A DNA stretch of 64,000 nucleotides, from NCBI GenBank assembly GCA_050287965.1, contig JBNKCX010000015.1, positions 1 through 64,000 on the forward strand. Reading direction: 5' to 3'. The translations under genes and the position numbers were made by a program. Below are positions 51,283 through 61,327 of this stretch, piece by piece. A model generated the notes under the pieces. The model was not told the DNA's origin, searched no databases, and was given only the letters and a program-made list of their open reading frames with translations. The DNA is from CBFDBF01 sp050287965. GTDB taxonomy: Bacteria; Pseudomonadota; Gammaproteobacteria; Chromatiales; Chromatiaceae. Numbering within the stretch: position 1 is the stretch's first letter; each line of letters begins with the position of its first letter.

Positions 51283-54200
51283 GTGCCGTACCGCACGTCT
51301 ACCAGGGGCGTGTTTCGGCTGGCAACGCGGCTCGGGAGGTGTTTTAAGACAGGTTTTGGTTATTTTTCACGGGATTCTTCTTTTTTCCACCGGAAAAAAG
51401 TGGCTATTGGTCTTGCCCTTGTTCTCGCCTTTGCCTTCTCCGCCGCTGCCGCCTCGGAAGCGGAAACACCTTCCAAGGAGATATTTATCGGGGTTCTCGC
51501 CAAACGGGGTACTGAACGTACCCTGGAAAAATGGGGCCCAACCGCGGATTACCTGACCAGCCAGATCCCCGGATACAGTTTCAAAATCCAGCCCCTGGAC
51601 TTCCGATCCATTTTCCCCGTGGTGGAACAGGGGCAGGTGGATTTCGTCCTGGCCAATTCCTCTTTTTATGTGGAGCTTGAAGCGCTGTACGGGGTGCAAC
51701 GTATCACCACCTTGAGGAACCGCGTTGACAGTTCGTTCTCCACGGTATTCGGCGGCGTTATCTTTGTCCGTGCTGACAACAACGAAATACGGGTGCTGGA
51801 AGACATAAAAGGCAAGAGCATGATGGGGGTGGATAAGGAATCCCTGGGGGGGTTTCGCATGGCCTGGGGCGAGCTGGAGAAGAATGGCATTGATCCTTAT
51901 GAGGATCTGATCAGACTCGAGTTTGGGGGTACTCACGATGCGGTGGTTTATGCGGTTCGGGACCGTAAGGTGGAGGTGGGAACGGTGCGAACCGATACCC
52001 TGGAACGCATGGCGGCCGAGGGAAAGATCAACCTTCGGGATTTCCGGGTGATCAACCTGTACCCGCCGGAATCGGAGTACGGGTTCAAGCTCCTGCGCAG
52101 CACCCCCCTCTATCCGGAATGGCCCTTCGCCAGCCTGGCCTCGACGCCGACGGAACTGACCCGGGCGGTGGCGGTGGCGTTGCTGAATATGCCCGCCGAC
52201 AGTCCCGCCGCCGTCGCCTCCAACAGCGGCGGTTGGAATGTACCCCATAACTATCAGCCGGTACATGACCTGCACAAACGACTGCGGGTCGGTATCTACC
52301 GTGATTACGGCAGGGTGACGTTCGACAAGGTTCTACGGCTCTATTGGCACTGGATTCTGTTTGGTTTTTTATCCCTGGTCGCCATGGCGACCGCGACCGC
52401 GCATGTTTCAAGCCTGAATGCCAAACTCCGCAGTTCACGGCTCGCTCTGCAGGAGGCCAGGGACGAGCTCGAGGTCAGGGTAAAGGAGAGAACGCAGGAA
52501 CTGGAGCGGGCCAGCAGGGACAAGCGGTTACTGCTTGACTCCGCCGGCGAAGGGATATTTGGGATCGACTCCGTTGGCCGTGTGAAGTTCATCAACCGGG
52601 TTGCGTTGGACATGCTTGGCCGTGAAGAGCGGGAACTGCTGGGCGACGGTATGCACGAGCTCACTCATCATACCAAGTCCGACGGTTCTCCCTACCCACG
52701 TGAGGAGTGTCCGGTTCATTCCACGCTGACGAGTCGTAAAACCTATCGCATCACCGACGAGCTTTTCTGGCGTAAGGATGGCAGCAGTATACCCGTAGAG
52801 TATACCAGTACCCCTATCGTGGAAGATGACGGCCGGGTGACCGGGGCGGTAGTGGTGTTCAAGGACATCACCGAGAGAAAACGAGGTGAGCAGTTGCTTA
52901 TTAATGCGCGACATGTGGCGGAATCCGCCTCCCGGGCCAAGAGTGAATTTCTTGCGGTGATGAGTCATGAAATCCGTACCCCGATGAACGGCGTGTTGGG
53001 GATGGCGGAATTGCTGCGTGATACCGAGTTGGATGCCGAACAGGAAGAGTTCGTGGAAATCATCAATGAATCCGGGAAGGAGTTGCTCGGGATCATCGAC
53101 AGTATCCTGGATATATCCAAGATCGAGGCGGGAAGACTTGAACTGGAGCCGATCCCGTTCAATCTCGAGCGATCCGTCAGTGATGTGCTGCGTCTCCTTT
53201 CCGCGCAGGCCGAGACCAAAGGCCTGGAACTGCTTTTGCACTACCCTCCCGAGTGCCCGCGTAACTTCATCGGGGATGCGGGGCGGTTGCGTCAGGTCCT
53301 GATAAACCTGGCGGGTAACGCTATCAAGTTTACTGAACGTGGTCATGTGCAGATTGCCATCTCCTGTCAGCTCCGGAGTGACGAGCGCGTTCAGCTGCGG
53401 ATCGAGGTGCAAGACACCGGGATCGGCATTGCCACCGAGGATCAAGTCCAGCTTTTCACCAAATTTACCCAGGTTGACGCCTCAACCACGCGCCGTTTCG
53501 GCGGTACCGGATTGGGGCTGGCGATCAGCCGCCAGTTGGTGGAAATGATGGGTGGCGAGATCGGTGTCGAAAGCACCCCGGGCAGTGGGTCACTATTCTG
53601 GATCGGTTTGTCATTACCGGTCGCCCCGGAGCCGAAGCCGCTTTGTCTGGCGGAACTGAAGGGTATTCGCGTGCTTCTGGTGGATAACGATCCGGCCAAC
53701 AGACGGGTGCTCCGCGGCCAACTGGAACAGCTGGGTGTGGAGGTGGATACCGTCGCGGATGTCGAACAAGCGGTTACGGCGCTGCGGACTCAGCGTGCCG
53801 GGAATACCTTTCAGCTAGTGCTCTTGGATAGACATATCGGAGGCATCTCCGGCGAGAGACTTGCCCGGGTGATTCGTGAAGAGGAAGGGTTTTCGGAATT
53901 GCCTCTTATTCTTCTTAGCTCCATTGCTGAGCGAGGTGACGCCGAGCGGTATCAGCATGCCGGGTATGCGGCCTACCTGTCCCGGCCGGTATCAAGTGAG
54001 ACCCTGGGTCAAACGCTGGCAAGCGTACTCGGCACCTGGGAGGGGCGTCAGGCCCAAACATTTATCACACGCCACAAACTTGAGGAATCCGATAAATACG
54101 CGGCGGGCAATTCGAAGCGGTTCAACGGCCGTGTTCTGGTGGTGGAGGACAATCCGGCTAACCAGGTCGTGGCCGTTTCCATACTCAGGAAGCTGGGGTT

Positions 54201-54501
54201 GGAGCCCTCGGTGGTTCATAACGGCCGGCAGGCGGTGGAAGAGTTGGTGAACGCGGACTACGACCTGGTGTTTATGGATTGTCAGATGCCGGAGATGGAC
54301 GGATATGAAGCAAGCCGTAAGATAAGGCGGCAGGAACGGGGTGAGCGGATCCCGCTGGTCGCGCTTACAGCCAATGTTATGGATGGCGACCGGGAGAAAT
54401 GTCTTGCTGCAGGGATGGATGACTTTCTGGCCAAGCCGTTCACCAGAGCCGAGATGGTCGCTGTATTGGAACGATGGCTTTCGCAAAAGAAGAATAAATG
54501 A
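51283..54501 (+). CDS. Hybrid sensor kinase with PhnD-like periplasmic domain and two receivers, no HPt
   Basis: The 1072-residue protein has a hydrophobic signal (about 40-60), a periplasmic PhnD/TtrS-like binding domain (FIGVLAKRGTERTLEKW to about 300), TM near 345-367, a coiled coil, PAS (about 410-530), HisKA (VMSHEIRTPMNG), ATPase (TGLGLAIS), and two receivers. REC1 has LLDRHIGG but Arg in place of the conserved Lys (YLSRPV). REC2 is canonical (FMDCQMPEMDG, LAKPF). No HPt domain follows. The start may be GTG 51283 or GTG 51400. Its stop overlaps the next kinase gene by four bases. The ligand is unknown. Confidence 0.88.
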   Translation: MPYRTSTRGVFRLATRLGRCFKTGFGYFSRDSSFFHRKKVAIGLALVLAFAFSAAAASEAETPSKEIFIGVLAKRGTERTLEKWGPTADYLTSQIPGYSFKIQPLDFRSIFPVVEQGQVDFVLANSSFYVELEALYGVQRITTLRNRVDSSFSTVFGGVIFVRADNNEIRVLEDIKGKSMMGVDKESLGGFRMAWGELEKNGIDPYEDLIRLEFGGTHDAVVYAVRDRKVEVGTVRTDTLERMAAEGKINLRDFRVINLYPPESEYGFKLLRSTPLYPEWPFASLASTPTELTRAVAVALLNMPADSPAAVASNSGGWNVPHNYQPVHDLHKRLRVGIYRDYGRVTFDKVLRLYWHWILFGFLSLVAMATATAHVSSLNAKLRSSRLALQEARDELEVRVKERTQELERASRDKRLLLDSAGEGIFGIDSVGRVKFINRVALDMLGREERELLGDGMHELTHHTKSDGSPYPREECPVHSTLTSRKTYRITDELFWRKDGSSIPVEYTSTPIVEDDGRVTGAVVVFKDITERKRGEQLLINARHVAESASRAKSEFLAVMSHEIRTPMNGVLGMAELLRDTELDAEQEEFVEIINESGKELLGIIDSILDISKIEAGRLELEPIPFNLERSVSDVLRLLSAQAETKGLELLLHYPPECPRNFIGDAGRLRQVLINLAGNAIKFTERGHVQIAISCQLRSDERVQLRIEVQDTGIGIATEDQVQLFTKFTQVDASTTRRFGGTGLGLAISRQLVEMMGGEIGVESTPGSGSLFWIGLSLPVAPEPKPLCLAELKGIRVLLVDNDPANRRVLRGQLEQLGVEVDTVADVEQAVTALRTQRAGNTFQLVLLDRHIGGISGERLARVIREEEGFSELPLILLSSIAERGDAERYQHAGYAAYLSRPVSSETLGQTLASVLGTWEGRQAQTFITRHKLEESDKYAAGNSKRFNGRVLVVEDNPANQVVAVSILRKLGLEPSVVHNGRQAVEELVNADYDLVFMDCQMPEMDGYEASRKIRRQERGERIPLVALTANVMDGDREKCLAAGMDDFLAKPFTRAEMVAVLERWLSQKKNK

Positions 54502-57500
54502 AACAAGAAAAAATAAGATGGCGCATAATCATTCCGCTGACAGTCACCTTTCTACTCACTTTTAGCGGGGTACTGGTCGGTTTCTATCAGCACCTGCGGG
54601 GGCATGTCGACGACGAAGTCCGGACCCGGCTGGAAGATGTGAGTCAGATCTATGCCGAGCAGATAGGGACTGATGCGGAGATGATCCGAGTCACGATCGA
54701 ATCCATGCAGCAGGACCCCTGTTTGCGTTCCGCCTGGTTGGCGCGGAGCAGGACGCGCCTTTTGGACTGCGCCCGACCGAGGTTCGAGTATATCCGGGAC
54801 CATCATCTGGCCACTCGTTTCTACTTTCATGATTTGCAGCGGATCAATTTTCTGCGTGTTCATGATCCGGATCACTATGGAGATTTCAGAGGCAGCTTCA
54901 CTCTGGCCGATGCGGTAAGAAACGGACAATCCGAGCACGGGATTGAATTGGATGCCCAAGGTATTCCTACGTTGCGCATAGTCTATCCGTGGAAAATCGA
55001 TGGGAAGCTGGTCGGGTATATCGAAATAGGTATTGAAGTAGCTCGTATGCTCAAGACGCTCAAAGGGCTTCTTGGAGATGTTGAGATACTCCTGATTCTG
55101 GACAAGGAGTATCTGGCGAAAGAGGACTGGGAACGGAGCGGAGAAACTCCGGGGAAAGAGGCCGGCTGGGATGTATTTCCGGGTCATGTTCTTGCAGACG
55201 CCACTATGGATATTGCGCCCGATCAGTTGCGGTCGGGTCTGAAAGATACCCTGGTGCCGGGTGAGAATTCCACGTTCGAGCTGTCTCTGAAGGGACGCAC
55301 GTTCGCTGGAAGTTATCTGTCTTTAACGGATTACATCGGGCGCAACATCGGCAGTATCGGTGTTTTATCCGACATTTCTGAGGAGCTCAGGGACATAAGG
55401 CTTTTCTATATCGCCCTGGTCATTGGTACTGCCGGCATTACGTTCATGCTCGCCACCTTTTTCTGGATATATTTCGGGCGCGTGGAGCAGAATCTTTCTA
55501 GCGCAAAGAAAAAGCTTGAGCGGGAGGTGGAGGAGCATCAGGAGGCGGAAGTGCTGCTACGCCGGAATGAGGAGCGTCTGGAGCAGGAAATTCAGCTGCG
55601 TAATATGATCGCCGCCGAAGAGAAGGCGTTGAGTGAGTTGTTGCGCTTGGCGATCCGGGAGATTCCAATGCAGGATTTCCTGCGACAATCTCTGGAGGTC
55701 ATTCTCGATTCCGTGTCCTGGAAGGGTCTGCAGCCGAAAGGAGCGATATTCCTTAACGAGGAGCGGGGCCATGGGCAGTCGCTGCAGTTACAGATCGATC
55801 ATGACATGGTCCCGGAGCTGAATAATTTATGCGCCCGCATTCCATTTGGAAAATGCCTCTGCGGGCGGGCCGCAGCCAGCCGCGAGATCCAGTTTTCTGA
55901 TGTTGCGGATAAGAGGCGGGAAATCCACTTTCCGGAGTTAGAGGCTCATTGCCATTACAATATCCCGATCCTTTTTGAGGAAACCGTATTGGGGGTGCTG
56001 GCGATCTTTCTTCCCGCCCACTATGGGCGCGTGCCGCGCGAGGAGGAGTTCCTGCAGCGGGTGGCGGATATTCTGAGCATGGGTATCTCCAAGCGTTATT
56101 CCGATGAGGCGATGCTTTCCGCCAGGATAGGGGCCGAAGAGGCCTCCAGAGCGAAGAGCCGGTTTCTTGCCACCATGAGTCACGAGATCCGCACGCCGAT
56201 GAACGGTGTCTTGGGTATGACGGAGCTGTTGAAGGACACCCAGCTTACGTTCGAGCAACAGGAGTATGTGGATACCATTCACCAGTCCGGTCGCTCTCTG
56301 CTTGCGATCATCAACGATATCCTTGATTTCTCAAAGGTCGAGGCCGGACGTCTGGAACTGACGCCGATACCGTTTGATCTGGAACGGTCGATCCATGATG
56401 TGGGGCAACTGCTGCTACCGAAGGCAGAGGAGAAGGGATTGGAGTTGATTCTCGATTTCGGCTCCGATTGTTCCCAACGGTTGGTGGGTGATGCCGGCCG
56501 CTTACGTCAGATCCTGATGAACCTGGTGGGAAACGCTATCAAGTTTACGGAGCAAGGCCATATCCTGCTCCAGGTGCGTTGTCGGCCGGTGTCGAATAAG
56601 GACGCCGTGGTGGAGGTGACGGTGGAGGATACGGGGATCGGTATTTCCGAGCAGGAGCGGTCCCTGCTTTTCGAATCCTTCTTTCAGGCGGACGGCTCAA
56701 CAACAAGGCAGCATGGAGGGACCGGCCTGGGTCTGGCCATCAGCCGTCAGCTGGTAGAGCTGATGGGCGGCGAAATCGGTGTCGACAGCACCCCGGGAAA
56801 GGGCTCCCGTTTCTGGTTCAATCTCCGTCTGCCACTCGGTTCCAAACCGGAGCCGCTGCCGTTTGCATCCCTCGCGGGGGTTCAGATCCTGGTGGTGGAT
56901 GATAATGTCATGAACCTGCGTGTTTTAGAGGAGCAGTTGAAGGCCGTTGCCATGAAGGTGGAGGCTGTCGCCGACGGTCGACAGGCTATTGAACTTATGC
57001 AGCAACGCGCGGAATCGGAGTATCCCTTTCAGTTGGTCCTGTTCGATTTCGATATGCCGGAGCGGGATGGCGAGGAAATGGCGCGAACGATACGGGCCGA
57101 CGTAAGATTCGACGGCGTGCCTCTGGTGCTGCTTACGTCATTTGGCAAAAAGGGTGATGCGGTACGCTTCAAGGAGGCGGGGTTTTCGGCATATCTCAGT
57201 AAACCGGTTTTGTCGACGGTTCTTTATCAGACGCTGTCGAGTGTGCTGGGACTGAAAGATCGGGGAGAGGACGCTCCGATTGTCACCCGGCATACCATTG
57301 AAGAAGTGGTGTCGAACGAAACCGACAGCAGTATCGGCTTCCGTGGCCGGGTATTGCTGGTGGAAGACGTACCGGCTAACCAGAAAGTGGCGGCGGTGAT
57401 GCTGCAGCGCCTGGGTATCAAGGTGGATGTCGCGAAAAATGGTAAAGAGGCGTTGGATCGTTGGGAGCGTTCGGATTACGACCTGATCCTTATGGATTGT

Positions 57501-58106
57501 CAGATGCCCGTTATGGACGGATACGATGCAACCCAGGCGATCCGTTCTCGCACGGACAGGGGAAGGGTACCGATTGTTGCTTTGACCGCGAATGCGCTGG
57601 AGTCGGATCGCAAGCGCTGTATAGAGGCGGGTATGGATGGATTTATTGCCAAGCCTTTTGAACGGAACGACCTGATCAAGGTTCTGGAACAGTGGCTCCC
57701 TATTGAATCATTTGCAGGTACGAGGATTGAATCCATATCCAGAAAATGGGGCGAGAAGCAGGCTTCGGCATCGAATTATGAGGAGCCCATCGATCGGGCT
57801 CAGATGGAGTCGATGCGGAACGCCCTGGGGGAGGATTTCGATGACCTGGTGGATACCTATCTGGAGGGTGTGGAGGACATGCTGCGTGCCATTCCCCTGG
57901 CCTGGGAAAGGTCGGATCTTGAAGAACTGGAGCGGCAGGCCCACAGCATAAAGTCCTCCAGTGCCAGCGTAGGTGCCGTGGTACTGTCAAAACTGGCGAG
58001 AAGTCTGGAGGAGCAGGCACGTGCCGGCGGGCTTGACGGGGTTTCCGAGCAGGTGCGGCAGATGGAGATGGAGTTTGAACGGGTTCGCGACGGCCTCGCG
58101 TCCTGA
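54498..58106 (+). CDS. Hybrid sensor kinase: CACHE-like, GAF, HK, two receivers, HPt
   Basis: The 1202-residue protein has TM1 (about 9-29), a periplasmic CACHE-like domain (30-300), TM2 (about 305-330), a coiled coil, a GAF domain (about 380-545; CLCGRAAASREIQFSD), HisKA (TMSHEIRTPMNGVLG), ATPase (GGTGLGLAIS), REC1 (FDFDMPERDG, LSKPV), REC2 (LMDCQMPVMDG, IAKPF) and a C-terminal HPt (AHSIKSSSASVGA). It has the full phosphorelay set and is coupled to the upstream kinase, which lacks an HPt. Followed by the hydrogenase operon. Confidence 0.9.
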   Translation: MKQEKIRWRIIIPLTVTFLLTFSGVLVGFYQHLRGHVDDEVRTRLEDVSQIYAEQIGTDAEMIRVTIESMQQDPCLRSAWLARSRTRLLDCARPRFEYIRDHHLATRFYFHDLQRINFLRVHDPDHYGDFRGSFTLADAVRNGQSEHGIELDAQGIPTLRIVYPWKIDGKLVGYIEIGIEVARMLKTLKGLLGDVEILLILDKEYLAKEDWERSGETPGKEAGWDVFPGHVLADATMDIAPDQLRSGLKDTLVPGENSTFELSLKGRTFAGSYLSLTDYIGRNIGSIGVLSDISEELRDIRLFYIALVIGTAGITFMLATFFWIYFGRVEQNLSSAKKKLEREVEEHQEAEVLLRRNEERLEQEIQLRNMIAAEEKALSELLRLAIREIPMQDFLRQSLEVILDSVSWKGLQPKGAIFLNEERGHGQSLQLQIDHDMVPELNNLCARIPFGKCLCGRAAASREIQFSDVADKRREIHFPELEAHCHYNIPILFEETVLGVLAIFLPAHYGRVPREEEFLQRVADILSMGISKRYSDEAMLSARIGAEEASRAKSRFLATMSHEIRTPMNGVLGMTELLKDTQLTFEQQEYVDTIHQSGRSLLAIINDILDFSKVEAGRLELTPIPFDLERSIHDVGQLLLPKAEEKGLELILDFGSDCSQRLVGDAGRLRQILMNLVGNAIKFTEQGHILLQVRCRPVSNKDAVVEVTVEDTGIGISEQERSLLFESFFQADGSTTRQHGGTGLGLAISRQLVELMGGEIGVDSTPGKGSRFWFNLRLPLGSKPEPLPFASLAGVQILVVDDNVMNLRVLEEQLKAVAMKVEAVADGRQAIELMQQRAESEYPFQLVLFDFDMPERDGEEMARTIRADVRFDGVPLVLLTSFGKKGDAVRFKEAGFSAYLSKPVLSTVLYQTLSSVLGLKDRGEDAPIVTRHTIEEVVSNETDSSIGFRGRVLLVEDVPANQKVAAVMLQRLGIKVDVAKNGKEALDRWERSDYDLILMDCQMPVMDGYDATQAIRSRTDRGRVPIVALTANALESDRKRCIEAGMDGFIAKPFERNDLIKVLEQWLPIESFAGTRIESISRKWGEKQASASNYEEPIDRAQMESMRNALGEDFDDLVDTYLEGVEDMLRAIPLAWERSDLEELERQAHSIKSSSASVGAVVLSKLARSLEEQARAGGLDGVSEQVRQMEMEFERVRDGLAS

Positions 58107-58226
58107 TTCTGCAGATTCCTTAAGCGGAAAGTTGATTTATCGTTGCAGAAGCTTGCTATAGTTAGAGACTGATGTATCGCGCCAGGTATGTGCCGCCATT
58201 TCCGCGGTAACAGGGGTATGATCTTG

Positions 58227-60017
58227 ATGACAACGACGATGGATGAAGTCGATGGTATTATGGAGCAATGGGGCAGGAAGCCGCAAAACCTGCTGCAGAT
58301 CCTGATTCGCGTACAACACGCCTTTTCCTGCATCCCCGCGACAGCAATCCATCGAATAGCCGCCGCGCTATCCCTAGCCCCGGCCCAGGTGTGCGGTGTG
58401 ATCGAATTCTACAGTTTCCTCCACACCGAACCCCGCGGAACCTATGACGTACTCTTCAGTGACAATATTACCGACCGGATGCTCGGCAGTCGGGAGCTGG
58501 CGGATCGGCTGGCCGGCCGCTTCGGGGTCAGGTCCGGGATCCCGCATCCCGATGGCCGGATGACTCTGGACTTTACCTCCTGTACCGGCATGGCGGACCA
58601 GGGGCCGGCATTGCTGGTGAACGGTATGCCGGTAACGGCCCTCAACGAGTCCCGTATCGACCGGATGGCGGAACTGATGGAGGCGGAGACGCCGGTGGCG
58701 CAGTGGCCTACCAAATTTTTCCATGTGGCCGAGAATATTCGCCGACGGGATATCCTGTTCGAAAGTGAATTGCCGGATGGGGCCGCGGTTGGGAATGCGT
58801 TGCAACGGGGCGCTGATGCCCTGTTGGCGGAAATCGATAACTCCGGTTTGCGCGGGCGTGGGGGCGCCGGTTTCAAGACCGCACTGAAGTGGAAATTCTG
58901 TCGGGAAGCGGAGGGTACCGGTCGGGTTGTGATCTGCAACGCGGACGAAGGTGAACCGGGCACCTTCAAGGACCGGGTGCTTCTGCAGAGCTACGCCGAT
59001 CGCGTTTTCGAAGGCATGACCCTGTGTGCCGCCGTGATCGGAGCTGACCGGGGTTTTCTGTACCTGCGAGGTGAATACCTGTATCTCCTCGAAGATCTGG
59101 AGTCCGAACTTCATCGCCGTCGCGAAGCGGGCCTGCTCGGGGAGGGAATAGGAGGGAAAGAGGGTTTTGACTTTGATATCGAGATCCATCTGGGAGCGGG
59201 TGCCTACATCTGTGGAGAAGAGTCGGCCTTGATCGAGTCCCTCGAGGGAAAGCGGGGAAACCCGCGTATCCGTCCCCCCTTCCCGGTAACCCATGGATAC
59301 CTGGGGTTACCGACGGTCGTGAACAACGTGGAAACATTCGTGGCGGCGGCCATGATCGGAGCCCATGGTGCCGACTGGTTTCGCTCGGCAGGCACCGAGG
59401 GGTCCGCCGGCAGCAAACTGCTCAGCATTTCCGGGGATTGTGAACGCCCCGGTATCTATGAGTATCCTTATGGCGTGACCATCGAGCGGGTACTGGCGGA
59501 CTGCGGAGCGCAGGCCGTGGGAGCGGTGCAGGTGGCCGGCGCCGCGGGTGTGACCGTGCCGCAATCCGAGTTTAACCGGCGAATCGCCTTCGAGGACATC
59601 GCCACCGGCGGTTCCTTCATGGTCTTTAACGAAGAGCGCGATCTGTTGGAGATGGTGGAGAATTTCGCCGCCTTTTTTGTGCACGAGAGCTGCGGCTTCT
59701 GTACCCCCTGCCGGGTGGGCACTTCCCTGCTTTATAAACAGCTGCAGAAGATCGTCGTCAGGCATGCTACCCGTTTCGATATGGAGCGGATGTACGACAT
59801 TGGGAATGTCATGCGCCGGGCCAGCCACTGCGGGCTGGGTCAGACGGCCGCCAACTGTATTCTCGGCACCATGGACAAGTTTCCGATGGTGTATGCCCAC
59901 CGGCTGCGTTCCACCAGCTTTGAGCCGGCCTTCGATCTGGATGCGTCGCTCCAGGAGGCGCGGGAGATCACCGGCCGCGACGACCCCGGAGCCCATGTCG
60001 AGGGGGGCGGAGTATGA
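58227..60017 (+). CDS. hoxF: NAD-reducing hydrogenase diaphorase subunit HoxF
   Basis: HoxF carries FMN and the NAD(H) site of the soluble NiFe hydrogenase. The 596-residue protein combines a NuoE-like N-terminal domain (FYSFLHTEPRG; most NuoE cluster Cys absent, one kept in TSCTGMADQGP) and a NuoF-like domain: LRGRGGAGFKTALKWKFC, CNADEGEPGTFKDR, GAGAYICGEESALIESLEGKR cut short here as the NAD/FMN region, and a [4Fe-4S] site ESCGFCTPCRVG with a fourth Cys in SHCGLG. ATG 58227 is preferred because AGGGG lies ten bases upstream; ATG 58218 is possible. Confidence 0.93.
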   Translation: MTTTMDEVDGIMEQWGRKPQNLLQILIRVQHAFSCIPATAIHRIAAALSLAPAQVCGVIEFYSFLHTEPRGTYDVLFSDNITDRMLGSRELADRLAGRFGVRSGIPHPDGRMTLDFTSCTGMADQGPALLVNGMPVTALNESRIDRMAELMEAETPVAQWPTKFFHVAENIRRRDILFESELPDGAAVGNALQRGADALLAEIDNSGLRGRGGAGFKTALKWKFCREAEGTGRVVICNADEGEPGTFKDRVLLQSYADRVFEGMTLCAAVIGADRGFLYLRGEYLYLLEDLESELHRRREAGLLGEGIGGKEGFDFDIEIHLGAGAYICGEESALIESLEGKRGNPRIRPPFPVTHGYLGLPTVVNNVETFVAAAMIGAHGADWFRSAGTEGSAGSKLLSISGDCERPGIYEYPYGVTIERVLADCGAQAVGAVQVAGAAGVTVPQSEFNRRIAFEDIATGGSFMVFNEERDLLEMVENFAAFFVHESCGFCTPCRVGTSLLYKQLQKIVVRHATRFDMERMYDIGNVMRRASHCGLGQTAANCILGTMDKFPMVYAHRLRSTSFEPAFDLDASLQEAREITGRDDPGAHVEGGGV

Positions 60018-60739
60018 CCCGGCAGTTCACCATTGACAGTGAACCGGTTTCCTTTCATGACGGGCAGACCGTAATGGATGCAGCCCTGGCGGCCGGCATC
60101 TATATCCCCCACCTCTGCCACAATCCGGAGTTCCGCCCCCACGGCAGCTGCAAGCTCTGCACGGTGAAAGTCAACGGGCGTTGCGTTTCCGCATGTACCA
60201 CACCGGCAGTGGAGGGGGCCGTGGTGGAGAACGCTACCGATGAGCTGATGGATTATCGCCGCATCCTGCTCAAGATGCTGTTCGTGGAGGGCAACCACGT
60301 CTGCCCGGCCTGTGAGAAGAGCGGTCGTTGTCAATTGCAGGCGGTAGCCTATTTCTGCAACATGCTTGCTCCGGAGTTCACCCATTTCTATCCGCACCGG
60401 GCCCTGGATGCCTCCCATCCGGATATTGTCATCGACTTCAATCGCTGCATCTTCTGCAGTCTCTGTGTGCGGGCCAGCCGGGACGTTGACGGCAAGAATG
60501 TCTTTGCTATGGGCGGCCGGGGTATCGGTGTCCACCTGATAATCAACTCCCCGTCAGGGAAGCTGGGCGACAGTACCTTTGATGCCAGTGACAAGGCGGC
60601 CCGCGTCTGTCCGGTGGGGGCCATCCTGCCGAAACACCAGGGATACGATGTGCCTATCGGTCAGCGTCTATATGACCTGGAACCGATCAACGTCGTGGGC
60701 GATGCGGCTGCGCAGAAAGGAGAGCGGGATGAGCGATAA
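60014..60739 (+). CDS. hoxU: NAD-reducing hydrogenase diaphorase subunit HoxU
   Basis: The 241-residue protein, like the N-terminal part of NuoG, carries several Fe-S clusters linking HoxF to the hydrogenase module. An N-terminal [2Fe-2S] ferredoxin domain shows CHNPEFRPHGSCKLC. HVCPACEKSGRCQLQ holds a CPxCxxSGxC-type site. CIFCSLCVRASRD and a later Cys (RVCPVGAIL) complete a [4Fe-4S] site. It overlaps hoxF by four bases and hoxY by 11. Confidence 0.94.
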   Translation: MTRQFTIDSEPVSFHDGQTVMDAALAAGIYIPHLCHNPEFRPHGSCKLCTVKVNGRCVSACTTPAVEGAVVENATDELMDYRRILLKMLFVEGNHVCPACEKSGRCQLQAVAYFCNMLAPEFTHFYPHRALDASHPDIVIDFNRCIFCSLCVRASRDVDGKNVFAMGGRGIGVHLIINSPSGKLGDSTFDASDKAARVCPVGAILPKHQGYDVPIGQRLYDLEPINVVGDAAAQKGERDER

Positions 60740-61268
60740 GGTGAAGATCGCCACCGCCTCCCTGGCCGGCTGTTTCGGGTGCCACATGTCGATTCTGGAT
60801 ATCGACGAGCACATCATCGAGTTGGCGGAGTTGGTGGAGTTCGACCGCACCCCGATTACCGATGTCAAGGAGGTGGGGGAATGTGACGTGGGCATCATCG
60901 AAGGCGGGGTGTGTAACGCGGAGAATGTGGAGGTTCTCAAGGAGTTCCGGAAAAAATGTAAGGTACTGGTCTCCATCGGTGCCTGTTCCATAAACGGCGG
61001 AATTCCCGCCATGCGCAACCAGTACACCCTTAAAGAGTGCCTGGAGGAGTCTTACCTCCACGGTGTCGGCGTGGAGGACCCGCAGATTCCGGTGGATATC
61101 GAGATTCCCCTGTTGTTGAACAAGGTTCATCCGATCCACGAGGTGGTATGGGTGGACTATTTTCTGCCGGGATGTCCACCCTCGGCGGATACTATCTGGA
61201 CTTTTCTGGAAGAGCTGCTCTCCGGCAAACCCATTGAATTCGCCTATCGGCAGATTCGTTATGATTGA
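60729..61268 (+). CDS. hoxY: NiFe hydrogenase small subunit HoxY
   Basis: The 179-residue subunit holds the proximal [4Fe-4S] cluster next to the NiFe site. Ligand motifs: LAGCFGCHMSILD, EGGVCN, GACSINGGIPAMRN and PGCPPSADTIW. ATG 60729 overlaps the hoxU end, indicating coupled translation. It is followed by a 59-base gap containing half a repeat element before hoxH. Confidence 0.95.
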   Translation: MSDKVKIATASLAGCFGCHMSILDIDEHIIELAELVEFDRTPITDVKEVGECDVGIIEGGVCNAENVEVLKEFRKKCKVLVSIGACSINGGIPAMRNQYTLKECLEESYLHGVGVEDPQIPVDIEIPLLLNKVHPIHEVVWVDYFLPGCPPSADTIWTFLEELLSGKPIEFAYRQIRYD

Positions 61269-61276
61269 CTATTGAT

Positions 61277-61302
61277 AACCGCGGAGACGCGGAGAACACC
61301 GG
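61277..61302. repeat. Half of a dispersed repeat element, copy F (hoxY-hoxH junction)
   Basis: AACCGCGGAGACGCGGAGAA CACCGG matches the left arm of the repeat family; no right arm follows before hoxH. It lies entirely in the hoxY-hoxH gap. Confidence 0.55.
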
Positions 61303-61327
61303 GATTTTATTGTAAGGCGTTTAGACT

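Noticed and set aside
58227..58800. Loss of NuoE cluster Cys in the HoxF N-terminal domain as a novelty
   Set aside because: From memory, Ralstonia-type HoxF also lacks most of these Cys, so this is likely a family feature.
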